DNA from: Pseudomonas pharyngis
Lineage (GTDB): Bacteria > Pseudomonadota > Gammaproteobacteria > Pseudomonadales > Pseudomonadaceae
Direction of reading: 5' to 3'
DNA length: 64,000 nt
Assembly: GCF_021602345.1 (NCBI RefSeq)
Contig: NZ_BQID01000001.1
Span: forward strand, 124,001 to 188,000
This document shows positions 35,650 to 45,637 of this stretch, piece after piece; the first letter of the stretch is position 1, and each line of letters opens with the position of its first letter. The translations under genes and the position numbers were made by a program. The notes beneath the pieces were generated by a model. It did not search any database and was not told the origin of the DNA. It saw nothing but the letters and a program-made list of their open reading frames with translations.

Positions 35650-36600
35650 ATGAAAGGTTCCCCGTCGTTGTTGTTGGCCGCCATGCTGAGTCTGCCGTTA
35701 CTGGCTCAAGCCGCAGAACCGGCGCAGTGCAGTACCGTGAACTTCTCCGATGTCGGCTGGACCGATATCACCGCAACCACCGCCACCACCTCCGTCGTGC
35801 TTCAGGCCCTCGGCTACAAGACCAAGACCACCATGATTTCCGTCCCCGTGACCTACAAGTCGCTGGCCGACGGCAAGAACATGGACGTGTTCCTCGGCAA
35901 CTGGATGCCGACCATGGAAAACGACATCAAGGCCTACCGCGACGCCGGCACCGTGGAAACCGTGCGCACCAACCTCAAGGGCGCCAAGTACACCCTCGCC
36001 GTTCCCCAGGCCTTGTATGACAAGGGCCTGCACGACTTCGCCGACATCGCCAAATTCAAGAAAGAACTCGACGGCAAGATCTACGGGATCGAGCCGGGCA
36101 ACGACGGCAACCGTCTGATCCAGAGCATGATCGACAAGAACGCCTTCGGCCTGAAAGACGCCGGCTTCAAGGTCGTCGAGTCCAGCGAGGCGGGCATGCT
36201 GTCGCAGGTCGACCGCGCGCAGAAACGCGACACCGCCGTGGTATTCCTCGGCTGGGCGCCGCACCCGATGAACAAGCGCTTCAAGATTCAGTACCTGACC
36301 GGTGGTGACGATTTCTTCGGCCCGGATTTCGGCGCCGCCACCGTGGCGACCAACACCCGCAAGGGCTACGCCGAGGAATGCAGCAACGTTGGCCAGCTGC
36401 TGAAAAACCTGGAGTTCACCGTCGACATGGAAAGCGAACTGATGGGCAACATCCTGGACGACAAGATGAAGCCTGACGCGGCCGCCAAGGCCTGGCTGAA
36501 AAAGAATCCACAGGTGCTCGATACCTGGCTCGCTGGCGTGACCACCATTGACGGTAAACCTGGCCTGGAGGCCGTGAAAGCCAAACTCAACCAGCCTTGA
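35650..36600 (+). CDS. cbcX: Choline ABC transporter, substrate-binding protein
   Basis: 316 residues. Signal peptide MKGSPSLLLAAMLSLPLLAQAAE with cleavage after AQA. The binding-protein fold has FSDVGWTDITATTATTSVVLQ, MDVFLGNWMPTMEND, GIEPGNDGNRLIQ and VVFLGWAPHPMN, aromatic-rich blocks that cage the trimethylammonium group. AAGGAG precedes ATG 35650. First gene of cbcXWV; a strong stem-loop after its stop probably makes it more abundant than the permease. Confidence 0.95.
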   Translation: MKGSPSLLLAAMLSLPLLAQAAEPAQCSTVNFSDVGWTDITATTATTSVVLQALGYKTKTTMISVPVTYKSLADGKNMDVFLGNWMPTMENDIKAYRDAGTVETVRTNLKGAKYTLAVPQALYDKGLHDFADIAKFKKELDGKIYGIEPGNDGNRLIQSMIDKNAFGLKDAGFKVVESSEAGMLSQVDRAQKRDTAVVFLGWAPHPMNKRFKIQYLTGGDDFFGPDFGAATVATNTRKGYAEECSNVGQLLKNLEFTVDMESELMGNILDDKMKPDAAAKAWLKKNPQVLDTWLAGVTTIDGKPGLEAVKAKLNQP

Positions 36601-36620
36601 ATTAGAGAGCATCGCTTATG

Positions 36621-36642
36621 CCGGACGGCCTAAGCCGTCCGG
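36621..36642 (+). terminator. Stem-loop between cbcX and cbcW
   Basis: CCGGACGGC, loop CTAA, GCCGTCCGG, followed by GCTGTTTATTTCC. A 9-bp GC stem with a broken T-tract: a partial terminator or mRNA 3'-end protector that would set binding-protein excess. Confidence 0.65.
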
Positions 36643-36677
36643 GCTGTTTATTTCCTTGCATGCGGACGTTCACTACC

Positions 36678-37523
36678 ATGCTGATTGATCAGAAAATCCC
36701 TTTAGGCCAGTACATCGCGGGCTTCGTTGAATGGTTGACGCAACACGGCGCCAACACCTTCGACGCAATCGCCGTGACACTGGAAACGATGATCCACGGC
36801 GTGACGTTTGCGCTGACCTGGTTCAACCCGCTGGTGCTGATCGGCCTCATCGCCCTGCTGGCCCACTTCATTCAACGCAAATGGGGCCTGACCGCGTTCG
36901 TGGTCGCCTCCTTCCTGCTGATCCTCAACCTGGGGTACTGGCAGGAAACCATGGAAACCCTCGCCCAGGTCATGTTCGCGACCCTGGTCTGCGTGGTCAT
37001 CGGCGTGCCGCTGGGCATCGTCGCCGCGCACAAACCGATGTTCTACACTTTGATGAGACCGGTACTCGATCTGATGCAGACCGTACCGACCTTCGTTTAC
37101 CTCATTCCTACCCTGACCCTATTCGGGCTGGGTGTGGTGCCGGGCCTGATCTCGACGGTGGTGTTCGCCATCGCCGCGCCGATCCGCCTGACCTACCTGG
37201 GCATCCGCGATGTCCCGCAAGAACTGATGGACGCCGGCAAGGCCTTCGGCTGCTCGCGTCGCCAACTGCTTTCACGGATCGAACTGCCTCACGCCATGCC
37301 GAGCATCGCGGCCGGCATCACCCAGTGCATCATGCTGTCGCTGTCGATGGTGGTGATCGCGGCACTGGTGGGCGCCGACGGACTCGGCAAACCGGTGGTC
37401 AACGCACTGAACACTGCTGATATCGCCCTGGGCTTCGAAGCGGGCCTGGCGATCGTACTGCTGGCGATCATGCTCGACCGTATCTGCAAACAACCCGACG
37501 CCAAAGCAGGGGGTGACGCATGA
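36678..37523 (+). CDS. cbcW: Choline ABC transporter, permease
   Basis: 281-residue inner-membrane permease of the ProW/OpuAB type with about six to seven transmembrane helices. The EAA loop appears as DVPQELMDAGKAFGCSRRQLLSRIELPHAMPSI. It carries choline, betaine or carnitine supplied by CbcX, BetX or CaiX. The ATG at 36678 follows the stem-loop after cbcX. Its stop overlaps the cbcV start by ATGA. Confidence 0.94.
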   Translation: MLIDQKIPLGQYIAGFVEWLTQHGANTFDAIAVTLETMIHGVTFALTWFNPLVLIGLIALLAHFIQRKWGLTAFVVASFLLILNLGYWQETMETLAQVMFATLVCVVIGVPLGIVAAHKPMFYTLMRPVLDLMQTVPTFVYLIPTLTLFGLGVVPGLISTVVFAIAAPIRLTYLGIRDVPQELMDAGKAFGCSRRQLLSRIELPHAMPSIAAGITQCIMLSLSMVVIAALVGADGLGKPVVNALNTADIALGFEAGLAIVLLAIMLDRICKQPDAKAGGDA

Positions 37524-38698
37524 GCATAATTCGCTTCGATAACGTTGACGTGATCTTCACCAAGGATCCGCGCGAAGCACTGAAACTTCTCGATCAAGGC
37601 CTGACTCGCAGTGAGATCCTGAAAAAGACCGGGCAGATCGTCGGCGTTGAAAAGGCCAGCCTGGACATCAACAAAGGCGAGATCTGTGTGCTGATGGGCC
37701 TGTCCGGCTCCGGCAAGTCGAGCCTGCTGCGCTGCATCAACGGCCTCAACACCGTGAGCCGCGGCAAGCTGTTCGTCGAACACGAAGGCAAGCAGATCGA
37801 CATCGCCTCATGCACCCCGGCCGAGCTGAAAATGATGCGCACCAAACGCATCGCCATGGTGTTCCAGAAGTTCGCCCTGATGCCCTGGCTGACGGTGCGC
37901 GAGAACATCAGTTTCGGTCTGGAAATGCAGGGCCGTCCGGAGAAGGAACGGCGCAAACTGGTCGATGACAAACTCGAACTGGTGGGCCTGACCCAATGGC
38001 GCAACAAGAAGCCCGACGAACTGTCCGGCGGCATGCAGCAGCGTGTCGGCCTGGCCCGCGCGCTGGCGATGGACGCCGACATTCTGCTGATGGACGAACC
38101 CTTCTCCGCGCTCGACCCGCTGATCCGTCAGGGCCTGCAGGATGAACTGCTGGAACTGCAACGCAAGCTGAGCAAGACCATCGTGTTCGTGAGCCACGAC
38201 CTCGACGAGGCGCTGAAACTCGGTAGCCGCATCGCGATCATGAAGGACGGCCGGATCATCCAGTACAGCGTGCCGGAAGAGATCGTGCTCAACCCTGCGG
38301 ACGATTACGTGCGCACCTTCGTCGCCCACACCAACCCGCTGAACGTGCTGTGCGGTCGCAGCCTGATGCGTACCCTGGACAACTGCAAACGCATCAACGG
38401 TTCGGTGTGCCTGGATCCGGGCGGCGATTCGTGGCTGGACCTGGCCGAGGGCAACACCATCAAGGGTGCGCGGCAGAACGGTTCGGTGCTGAACCTGCAG
38501 AATTGGGCACCGGGGCAAGCCGTGGAAGGCTTGGAGCGCAAACCAACGCTGGTGGACTCGAACATCGGCATGCGCGACGCCTTGCAGATCCGTTACCAGA
38601 CCGGCAACAAACTGGTGCTGCACGACAACAACCATGTGGTGGGGATTCTTGGGGACAGCGAGCTGTATCACGCGCTGCTCGGGAAGAACCTGGGGTAA
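37520..38698 (+). CDS. cbcV: Choline ABC transporter, ATP-binding protein
   Basis: 392 residues of the ProV/OpuAA family. Walker A MGLSGSGKSSL, Q-loop MVFQKFALMPW, signature LSGGMQQRVGLARAL, Walker B ILLMDEPFSALDP, switch SHDLDEAL. The C-terminal region (after about 280) resembles a CBS-like osmosensory or regulatory part, with one recognisable HVVGILGD strand. Overlaps cbcW by 4 nt. A bidirectional terminator follows. Confidence 0.95.
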   Translation: MSIIRFDNVDVIFTKDPREALKLLDQGLTRSEILKKTGQIVGVEKASLDINKGEICVLMGLSGSGKSSLLRCINGLNTVSRGKLFVEHEGKQIDIASCTPAELKMMRTKRIAMVFQKFALMPWLTVRENISFGLEMQGRPEKERRKLVDDKLELVGLTQWRNKKPDELSGGMQQRVGLARALAMDADILLMDEPFSALDPLIRQGLQDELLELQRKLSKTIVFVSHDLDEALKLGSRIAIMKDGRIIQYSVPEEIVLNPADDYVRTFVAHTNPLNVLCGRSLMRTLDNCKRINGSVCLDPGGDSWLDLAEGNTIKGARQNGSVLNLQNWAPGQAVEGLERKPTLVDSNIGMRDALQIRYQTGNKLVLHDNNHVVGILGDSELYHALLGKNLG

Positions 38699-38714
38699 GG
38701 CGGAATAAAAAAAA

Positions 38715-38741
38715 GGGATCGCGGTGAGCGATCCCTTTTTT
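38715..38741. terminator. Bidirectional terminator after cbcV
   Basis: GGGATCGC, loop GGTGA, GCGATCCC, with an A-run before and a T-run after, so it can end both cbcV and the convergent betT transcript. Confidence 0.9.
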
Positions 38742-38756
38742 ATTGGGCCAGGGAAA

Positions 38757-38958
38757 AGAGCCCCTCATCGGAACGCCGCCCGCCTAACCCTCTCCCGGAG
38801 GGAGAGGGAACCTACCGAGTTGTCTTCCGCTATACATCGACCTGAAAGATCAGCGTCGATTATGGATACAGTGAAATTCGTTCAGGTCGGCGTAGTTCTC
38901 AAGCATCCCCCAATCAGTCCCCTCTCCCTCCGGGAGAGGGTTAGGGTGAGGGGGAGCT
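38757..38958. repeat. MITE-like palindromic element, copy B
   Basis: About 200 bp with CCCTCTCCCGGAGGGAGAGG toward the left and GAGAGGGTTAGGGTGAGGGG at the right end. It shares the core TACATCGACCTGAA, TCGATTATGGAT, TTCAGGTCGGCGTA and GCATCCCCCAATCAG with copy A. It lies between the cbcV terminator and the betT stop. Confidence 0.8.
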
Positions 38959-38965
38959 TTTGACT

Positions 38966-40963
38966 TTAGCTATAGACCCGGCCAAGGAGCTGCCGATGGC
39001 TTTCAAACTGATCGAGCACATCACGCGTGATCTGATCCTGTGTGAAGCCCATCAGGTCGTAGTCCTGGCTGCCGTTGTGCAGGTACACCTCGGCGCGGTA
39101 GAAACGCTGACGCGCTTCATCGGACTGGACCGACTCGCTCGGGGTGGCCAGGTAGCCGTCCAGGCTCACTTCGTAGACAAAAGGGTTGCCCTCTTCCATC
39201 TCGACCCGCACGCCCATGCAGCGCTTGGATTTGCCCAGCAGCGTCTGCACTTCCAGACCCTGTGCACGCATTTGCGCCGCGGCATCTTCCAGCGCCGGGC
39301 TGACGTGTTTGTCCATGAAGCGCTGCACCACCGACTGGCTCGGTTGCAGATCCAGCTGGGTCAGGCGCTCGCTGAAACCACGACGACCGCGTTCAGCCAG
39401 TTGCGCCTGCTCCTGTTCGATCTGCATGTCCTGGCGCATCGCCTTATGCAGGCCGAACATGAAGCACACCAGCACCACCGAGAACGGCAGGCCGGCCAGC
39501 ACCACCATGGTCTGCATGGCTTCGAAGTTACCGGCAAACAGCAGGCCGATGGTCACCAGCGTGATCACGACCGACCAGAAGATTCGCAGCCAGTGCGGAG
39601 CGTCTTCGTCGACGTTGCCGCCCTTGCAGGACAGGTTCGCCATCATCACCGCGCCGGAGTCGGCCGGGGTCAGGAACAGCACGAAACCAACGAAGATCGA
39701 CACACCGATCACGACTTTCGACGCCGGGTAGTGTTCCAGCAACTGATAGATCGCCATCGACGGCTGTTCCAGCGCCGTCTTGCCGAGTTCCACCGCGCCC
39801 TGGTTCATCACCAGATCCAGCGCCGAGTTACCGAAGATCGACAGCCACGCCAGGGTGAAACCCAGCGGAATCAGCAGCACGCCAGCCACCAGTTCACGCA
39901 CGGTACGACCACGGGAAATACGCGCGATGAACATGCCGACGAATGGGGCCCAGGAAATCCACCAGGCCCAGTAGAACAGCGTCCACAGACCCAGCCAGCG
40001 GTCGGACTTCTCGCTGTCGCCTTCATAGACGTACAGGTCGAAAGTCTTCAGTACCACGCCGTTAAGGTAGTCCCCGATGTTCTGCACGAAGCCGTTAAGC
40101 AAGTGCAGGGTCGGGCCGAACAGCAGGACGAAAATCAGCAGGCCGCTGAACAGGATGATGTTGAGGTTGGACAGACGACGGATGCCGTTTTCCACACCGG
40201 ACACGGCGGCGATGGTGGCCACGGTGCTCATCACGATGATCACGATCAGCAGGTTGGTGTTGCTGTGTTCCATGCCGAACAGGTTTTCCAGACCCGAAGA
40301 CACTTGCAGCGAGCCGATCCCCAGGTTGGTCACCAGACCCAGCAGGGTCACGAACATGCCGAAACCGTCCACCGCATGACCGGCAGCGCCCTTGACCCAA
40401 CGCTCGCCCACCAGCGGGTACAGCGCCGAACGCAGGGCCAGCGGCTGGTTATGACGGTAAGCGAAATAGGCCACGGCCAGACCGACCAGTGCGTAGATCG
40501 CCCAGCCGTGCAGGCCCCAGTGCAGGAAGGTCAGCTGAACAGCCTGACGTGCCGCCATGTTGGTAGCGGACGCGCCTTCCGGCGGATTGAAGTAGTGATC
40601 CAGCGGCTCGGAGGCGCCAAAGTACAGCAGCGAAATACCGATACCCGACGAGAACAGCATCCCCGCCCAGGCGCCGTAACTGAAATCCGGGGTGTCGTCC
40701 TTGCTGCCCAGTTTGAGTTTGCCGTACGAGGAAAACGCCAGGCCCACCACAAATACCAGGTAAGCGGCGATCACCACCATGTAGTACCAGCCGAAGCTGC
40801 GGGACAACCAGGCCTGAGCCACTCCCAGCATTCTGCCGGCCTCTTGCGGGGCGATGATCAGAATGGCGGTCAACAACAGAATCAGCGCGGTAGAGGTGTA
40901 GAACACCCAACCGTTGACCGTCACCTTCTCGGGCGGGGTCTTTATAAGCGAGGCAGAACTCAT
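38966..40963 (-). CDS. betT: BCCT-family choline transporter
   Basis: 665 residues. Twelve transmembrane segments of the betaine/choline/carnitine transporter family, with the signature FYWAWWISWAPFVGMFIARIS containing the conserved Trp cluster. A long cytoplasmic C-terminal domain of about 150 residues follows, typical of osmoregulated BetT. Proton-driven high-capacity choline uptake. The start MSSASLIKTPP at 40963 has GGAG upstream. Divergent from betI across 426 bp containing the BetI palindrome; convergent with cbcV. By position it equals BetT1. Confidence 0.93.
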   Translation of the reverse strand: MSSASLIKTPPEKVTVNGWVFYTSTALILLLTAILIIAPQEAGRMLGVAQAWLSRSFGWYYMVVIAAYLVFVVGLAFSSYGKLKLGSKDDTPDFSYGAWAGMLFSSGIGISLLYFGASEPLDHYFNPPEGASATNMAARQAVQLTFLHWGLHGWAIYALVGLAVAYFAYRHNQPLALRSALYPLVGERWVKGAAGHAVDGFGMFVTLLGLVTNLGIGSLQVSSGLENLFGMEHSNTNLLIVIIVMSTVATIAAVSGVENGIRRLSNLNIILFSGLLIFVLLFGPTLHLLNGFVQNIGDYLNGVVLKTFDLYVYEGDSEKSDRWLGLWTLFYWAWWISWAPFVGMFIARISRGRTVRELVAGVLLIPLGFTLAWLSIFGNSALDLVMNQGAVELGKTALEQPSMAIYQLLEHYPASKVVIGVSIFVGFVLFLTPADSGAVMMANLSCKGGNVDEDAPHWLRIFWSVVITLVTIGLLFAGNFEAMQTMVVLAGLPFSVVLVCFMFGLHKAMRQDMQIEQEQAQLAERGRRGFSERLTQLDLQPSQSVVQRFMDKHVSPALEDAAAQMRAQGLEVQTLLGKSKRCMGVRVEMEEGNPFVYEVSLDGYLATPSESVQSDEARQRFYRAEVYLHNGSQDYDLMGFTQDQITRDVLDQFESHRQLLGRVYS

Positions 40964-41299
40964 GGCACAAATGCTCCAGGCAGTGCGAGAGAAGAACACA
41001 AGGCAACACGGAACCCGACCAATCGGTTAGTTGGCAGCCGACCGGCGGGTGATATAAAGACACCCCGAAAAAAGCCCGAACCTGCAGAGATGGCACCGCG
41101 AATCGCCGTCGTGGCCGAGGCATGGACGTTCATCCGAAACCTGGCCTTGAGCGTCTTGCCCATTCAACACGTCCATCGAACGTCGAACCGCGCCTTGCCC
41201 CGCGCAGGTTTCGAGCATTTTCGGATGTCGGTTTTATCGCCACTTACACGTAAGAAAATTCTGTAGGCAGCGACGATTTGTCGCAGATCTTATTCTTTG

Positions 41300-41319
41300 T
41301 TGATTGAACGTTCAATCAA
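41300..41319. promoter_or_regulatory. BetI operator
   Basis: Perfect 20-bp palindrome TTGATTGAACGTTCAATCAA in the betT-betI spacer, 71 bp before the betI ATG. It fits the inverted repeats bound by BetI in related bacteria. The remaining spacer (40964-41299) shows no other clear element. Confidence 0.85.
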
Positions 41320-41389
41320 AACAAAATAGACTGGCCCTCAATCCGATAGGCGTCATTCGCCCGTCGGAAGGCCTAAGGAGATGTGCAAG

Positions 41390-41983
41390 ATGCCCAAGGT
41401 CGGTATGCAACCCATCCGCCGCCAACAACTGATCGAAGCCACTTTGCAGGCGGTTGATCAGGTCGGAATGGGGGACGCCAGCATTGCGCTGATCGCCCGT
41501 TTGGCCGGTGTCTCGAATGGCATCATCAGTCATTACTTTCAGGACAAGAACGGCCTGATCGCCGCCACGATGCGGTATCTGATGAGCGTCCTCAGCGAGA
41601 GCGTCACCGCGCGCCGTCAGGCGCTGGCAGACAGCAGCCCCCGGGCGCATCTGCAGGTGATCATCGAAGGCAACTTCGACGCCAGCCAGGTCAATGGCCC
41701 GGCAATGAAAACTTGGTTGGCCTTCTGGGCCACCAGCATGCACCAGCCGTCTTTGCACAGGTTGCAGCGGATCAACGATCACCGTCTGTATTCCAACCTG
41801 TGCTGCGAGTTCCGCCGTGTGTTGCCGCTCGAAGATGCGCGCACCGCCGCCCGTGGACTGGCAGCTCTGATCGACGGCTTGTGGTTGCGCGGCGCGCTGT
41901 CGGGAGACGCTTTCGACACTGCGCAGGCGCAACAGATCGCTTACGAATACATGGATTTCCAATTGGCCAAGCAGGTGAGCTAG
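41390..41983 (+). CDS. betI: Choline-responsive TetR repressor
   Basis: 197 residues. TetR helix-turn-helix at residues about 25-50: [22 protein letters not shown]. The C-terminal ligand domain has [18 protein letters not shown] 41390 is preferred over 41381, since AAGGAG abuts the earlier codon and is correctly spaced (about 9 nt) for the later one. It represses betIBA until choline is present. Leads the betIBA operon. Confidence 0.95.
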   Translation: MPKVGMQPIRRQQLIEATLQAVDQVGMGDASIALIARLAGVSNGIISHYFQDKNGLIAATMRYLMSVLSESVTARRQALADSSPRAHLQVIIEGNFDASQVNGPAMKTWLAFWATSMHQPSLHRLQRINDHRLYSNLCCEFRRVLPLEDARTAARGLAALIDGLWLRGALSGDAFDTAQAQQIAYEYMDFQLAKQVS

Positions 41984-42091
41984 AGCACAGAGAAAACGCT
42001 CGGCCCCTGAACTGTCACCGACCAGCGATGCCACAGCTACATGGCTCACCCGGTGATCAACGCCAACCACTAATGCACTTGCGAGGACACT

Positions 42092-43564
42092 ATGGCCCGT
42101 TTCGAACTGCAAAAACTCTACATCGATGGCGCGTACTCCGACGCCGGCAGCGATGCCACCTTCGAAGCCATCAACCCGGCTAACGGTGAAGTCCTCGCAC
42201 TGGTGCAACGTGCGACCAAGGAAGACGTCGAGCGTGCTGTGGTCAGCGCCGAAAAGGGCCAGAAGATCTGGGCCGCAATGACCGCCATGGAGCGTTCGCG
42301 CATCCTGCGTCGCGCCGTCGACATCCTGCGCGAGCGCAACGATGAACTGGCAGCCCTGGAAACCTTGGACACCGGTAAAGCCTTCTCCGAAACCAAGTAT
42401 GTCGACATCGTCACCGGCGCCGACGTGCTGGAATACTACGCAGGCCTGGTACCCGCCATCGAAGGCGAGCAGATCCCGCTGCGTGACACCGCATTCGTCT
42501 ACACCCGTCGCGAGCCGCTGGGCGTTGTCGCCGGTATCGGCGCGTGGAACTACCCGATCCAGATCGCCCTGTGGAAATCCGCGCCAGCCCTGGCGGCCGG
42601 TAACGCGATGATCTTCAAGCCAAGCGAAGTCACCTCGCTGACCACCCTGAAACTGGCCGAGATCTACACCGAAGCCGGCGTTCCGAACGGTGTGTTCAAC
42701 GTACTGACCGGCAGCGGCCGTGAAGTCGGCACCTGGCTGACCGAGCACCCGCGCATCGAGAAGATCTCCTTCACCGGCGGCACCGACACCGGCAAGAAAG
42801 TCATGGCCAGCGCTTCGGCTTCGTCGCTCAAGGACGTGACCATGGAACTGGGCGGCAAGTCCCCGCTGATCATCTGCGACGACGCCGACCTGGATCGCGC
42901 CGCCGACACCGCCATGATGGCCAACTTCTACAGCTCCGGTCAGGTCTGCACCAACGGCACTCGCGTGTTCGTGCCGAGCCACCTGAAAGCCGCTTTCGAA
43001 GCCAAGATCGTCGAGCGCGTTGCGCGCATCCGCATCGGCAACCCGGAAGACGAAAACACCAACTTCGGCCCGCTGGTCAGCTTCCCGCACATGGAAAGCG
43101 TGCTGGGCTACATCGCCAAGGGTAAAGAAGAAGGCGCCCGCGTCCTGTGCGGCGGCGAACGTCTGACCGACGGCGAATTCGCCAAGGGCGCGTTCGTGGC
43201 CCCGACCGTGTTCACCGACTGCACCGACGACATGACCATCGTCCGTGAAGAAATCTTCGGCCCGGTGATGGCGATCCTGAGCTACGAAACCGAAGAAGAA
43301 GTGATCCGCCGCGCCAACGACACCGACTTCGGCCTGGCCGCCGGCATCGTCACCCGCGACCTGAATCGCGCCCACCGCGTGATTCATCAACTGGAAGCCG
43401 GTATCTGCTGGATCAACGCCTGGGGCGAGTCCGACGCAAAAATGCCGGTTGGCGGTTACAAGCAGTCGGGCGTCGGTCGTGAGAACGGCATCAGCTCGCT
43501 GAACAACTTCACTCGCATCAAATCGGTACAGGTCGAGCTGGGCGATTACGTCTCGGTGTTCTAA
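42092..43564 (+). CDS. betB: Betaine aldehyde dehydrogenase
   Basis: 490 residues, the usual length. Oxidises betaine aldehyde to glycine betaine with NAD(P). It has [11 protein letters not shown], the glycine-rich [11 protein letters not shown], catalytic Glu in MELGGKSP, catalytic Cys in [11 protein letters not shown] and [10 protein letters not shown]. Gap of 108 nt from betI; GCGAGGACACT precedes the ATG. Middle gene of betIBA. Confidence 0.96.
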   Translation: MARFELQKLYIDGAYSDAGSDATFEAINPANGEVLALVQRATKEDVERAVVSAEKGQKIWAAMTAMERSRILRRAVDILRERNDELAALETLDTGKAFSETKYVDIVTGADVLEYYAGLVPAIEGEQIPLRDTAFVYTRREPLGVVAGIGAWNYPIQIALWKSAPALAAGNAMIFKPSEVTSLTTLKLAEIYTEAGVPNGVFNVLTGSGREVGTWLTEHPRIEKISFTGGTDTGKKVMASASASSLKDVTMELGGKSPLIICDDADLDRAADTAMMANFYSSGQVCTNGTRVFVPSHLKAAFEAKIVERVARIRIGNPEDENTNFGPLVSFPHMESVLGYIAKGKEEGARVLCGGERLTDGEFAKGAFVAPTVFTDCTDDMTIVREEIFGPVMAILSYETEEEVIRRANDTDFGLAAGIVTRDLNRAHRVIHQLEAGICWINAWGESDAKMPVGGYKQSGVGRENGISSLNNFTRIKSVQVELGDYVSVF

Positions 43565-43583
43565 GACCCGCCATTGTGTGCTG

Positions 43584-43620
43584 CCCGCGAAGCCGCCTTC
43601 GCGGGCAAGCCCGCTCCCAC
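43584..43620. repeat. Orphan REP half with hairpin
   Basis: GCCCGCGAAGCCGCCTTCGCGGGC forms a hairpin and its right side continues as a single diverged REP copy ending CCCGCTCCCAC at 43620, between betB and betA. Confidence 0.7.
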
Positions 43621-43671
43621 AAGGGAAGCGCTGGCTGTCTGACCTGACCAACTTCAAAGAGGGTGCATTCA

Positions 43672-45375
43672 ATGTCCCAAGAATTCGATTACATCATCGT
43701 CGGTGCCGGCTCTGCCGGTAACACCCTGGCGACCCGTCTGACTGAAGACGAAGGCGTCACCGTCCTGCTGCTCGAAGCCGGCGGCCCGGACTACCGTCTC
43801 GACTTCCGCACGCAGATGCCGGCAGCCCTGGCATTCCCGCTGCAAGGTCGTCGCTACAACTGGGCCTATGAAACCGATCCGGAGCCACACATGGACGGCC
43901 GCCGGATGGAATGCGGTCGCGGCAAGGGCCTCGGTGGTTCCTCGCTGATCAACGGCATGTGCTACATCCGCGGCAACGCAATGGACTACGACGGCTGGGC
44001 CAAACTGCCGGGCCTGGAAGACTGGTCGTACCTCGATTGCCTGCCGTATTTCCGCAAAGCGGAAACCCGCGACATCGGCCCGAACGACTACCACGGTGGC
44101 GACGGCCCGGTCAGCGTGACCACGCCGAAAGCGGGCAACAACCCGCTGTTCCACGCCATGGTTGAAGCCGGCGTGCAGGCCGGTTACCCGCGCACCGAAG
44201 ACTTGAACGGCTACCAGCAGGAAGGCTTCGGCCCGATGGACCGCACCGTGACGCCGAACGGCCGTCGTGCTTCCACCGCCCGCGGTTACCTGGACGTGGC
44301 CAAGAAGCGTTCGACCCTGACCATCGTCACTCACGCCCTGACCGACAAGGTTCTGTTCGAAGGCAAGCGTGCGGTCGGCGTGCGTTACCTGGTCGGCGCC
44401 GCTGAAGAGCGCGTCGAAGCCCGCGCCCGCAAGGAAGTCATCGTCTGCTCCGGCGCGATCGCTTCGCCGCAATTGCTGCAACGCTCCGGCGTCGGCCCGG
44501 CAAAACTGCTGGAAAGCCTCGACATCCCGGTGGTTCACGATCTGCCGGGCGTTGGCGAAAACCTGCAGGATCACCTCGAGCTGTACCTGCAATACGCTTG
44601 CACCCAACCGGTCTCGCTGTACCCGTCGCTGCTCTGGTACAACCAGCCGGCCATCGGTGCCGAGTGGCTGTTCAACGGCACCGGCATCGGCGCCAGCAAC
44701 CAGTTCGAAGCCGGCGGCTTCATCCGTACTCGCGAAGAGTTCGAATGGCCGAACATCCAGTACCACTTCCTGCCAGTGGCGATTAACTACAACGGCAGCA
44801 ACGGTGTGAAAGAGCACGGCTTCCAGGCGCACATGGGTTCCATGCGTTCGCCGAGCCGCGGTCGCATCCAGGTCAAATCCAAGGATCCGCGCCAGCACCC
44901 GAGCATCCTGTTCAACTACATGGCCACCGAGCAGGACTGGCAGGAATTCCGCGACGGCATCCGCCTGACCCGTGAAATCATGCAACAGCCTGCACTGGAC
45001 GCGTTCCGTGGCCGTGAAATCAGCCCGGGCATCGAAGTGCAAACCGATGAGCAGCTGGACAAGTTCATCCGCGAGCACGCCGAAACCGCGTTCCACCCGT
45101 CCTGCTCGTGCAAGATGGGCACCGACGACATGGCGGTAGTGGATGGCGAAGGCCGCGTGCATGGCATGCAGGGTTTGCGTGTGGTCGATGCGTCGATCAT
45201 GCCGATCATCACCACCGGCAACCTGAACGCGCCGACGATCATGATCGCCGAGAAAATCGCCGACAAGATCCGTGGCCGCCAGCCGCTGCCGCGCAGCAAG
45301 GCGCCGTACTACGTCGCTGGCGATGCGCCGGTGAAAGGCAAGCCGATGCGTGATGTGAGTGCTGTTGCTCAGTAA
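43672..45375 (+). CDS. betA: Choline dehydrogenase
   Basis: 567-residue GMC flavoprotein oxidising choline to betaine aldehyde at the membrane. FAD motif [37 protein letters not shown]-like [16 protein letters not shown], and the catalytic-region [23 protein letters not shown] precedes ATG 43672; an in-frame GTG three codons upstream is less likely. Last gene of betIBA. Confidence 0.96.
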   Translation: MSQEFDYIIVGAGSAGNTLATRLTEDEGVTVLLLEAGGPDYRLDFRTQMPAALAFPLQGRRYNWAYETDPEPHMDGRRMECGRGKGLGGSSLINGMCYIRGNAMDYDGWAKLPGLEDWSYLDCLPYFRKAETRDIGPNDYHGGDGPVSVTTPKAGNNPLFHAMVEAGVQAGYPRTEDLNGYQQEGFGPMDRTVTPNGRRASTARGYLDVAKKRSTLTIVTHALTDKVLFEGKRAVGVRYLVGAAEERVEARARKEVIVCSGAIASPQLLQRSGVGPAKLLESLDIPVVHDLPGVGENLQDHLELYLQYACTQPVSLYPSLLWYNQPAIGAEWLFNGTGIGASNQFEAGGFIRTREEFEWPNIQYHFLPVAINYNGSNGVKEHGFQAHMGSMRSPSRGRIQVKSKDPRQHPSILFNYMATEQDWQEFRDGIRLTREIMQQPALDAFRGREISPGIEVQTDEQLDKFIREHAETAFHPSCSCKMGTDDMAVVDGEGRVHGMQGLRVVDASIMPIITTGNLNAPTIMIAEKIADKIRGRQPLPRSKAPYYVAGDAPVKGKPMRDVSAVAQ

Positions 45376-45399
45376 TTCAGCTACACCGCATCAAGGCTA

Positions 45400-45465
45400 A
45401 TCGCGAGCAGGCTCGCTCCCACATTTGGAATGTATTTCAACTGTGGGAGCGAGCCTGCTCGCGAT
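45400..45465. repeat. REP pair after betA
   Basis: Inverted REP copies at 45400-45422 and 45443-45465. Confidence 0.93.
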
Positions 45466-45637
45466 GAGGCCCTACTAATCACCACCTATCTCCCTGCTTC
45501 CTACAGTAAATCCCCCTACACCCCCTCTTCACTTGATCCTACACCCCGCGCAGGCCTACTCTAGTCCTCGCCTGATCGCTTCATCCCTCCCCGCCGAATC
45601 CGCTTCGCCGCTGCTCCCATGACAAGGAGGTTCCCTG

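Noticed and set aside
41312-43672. 786-codon frame antisense to betI and betB
   Set aside because: Composition and lack of motifs mark it as a codon-bias shadow; it would also cover the BetI operator.
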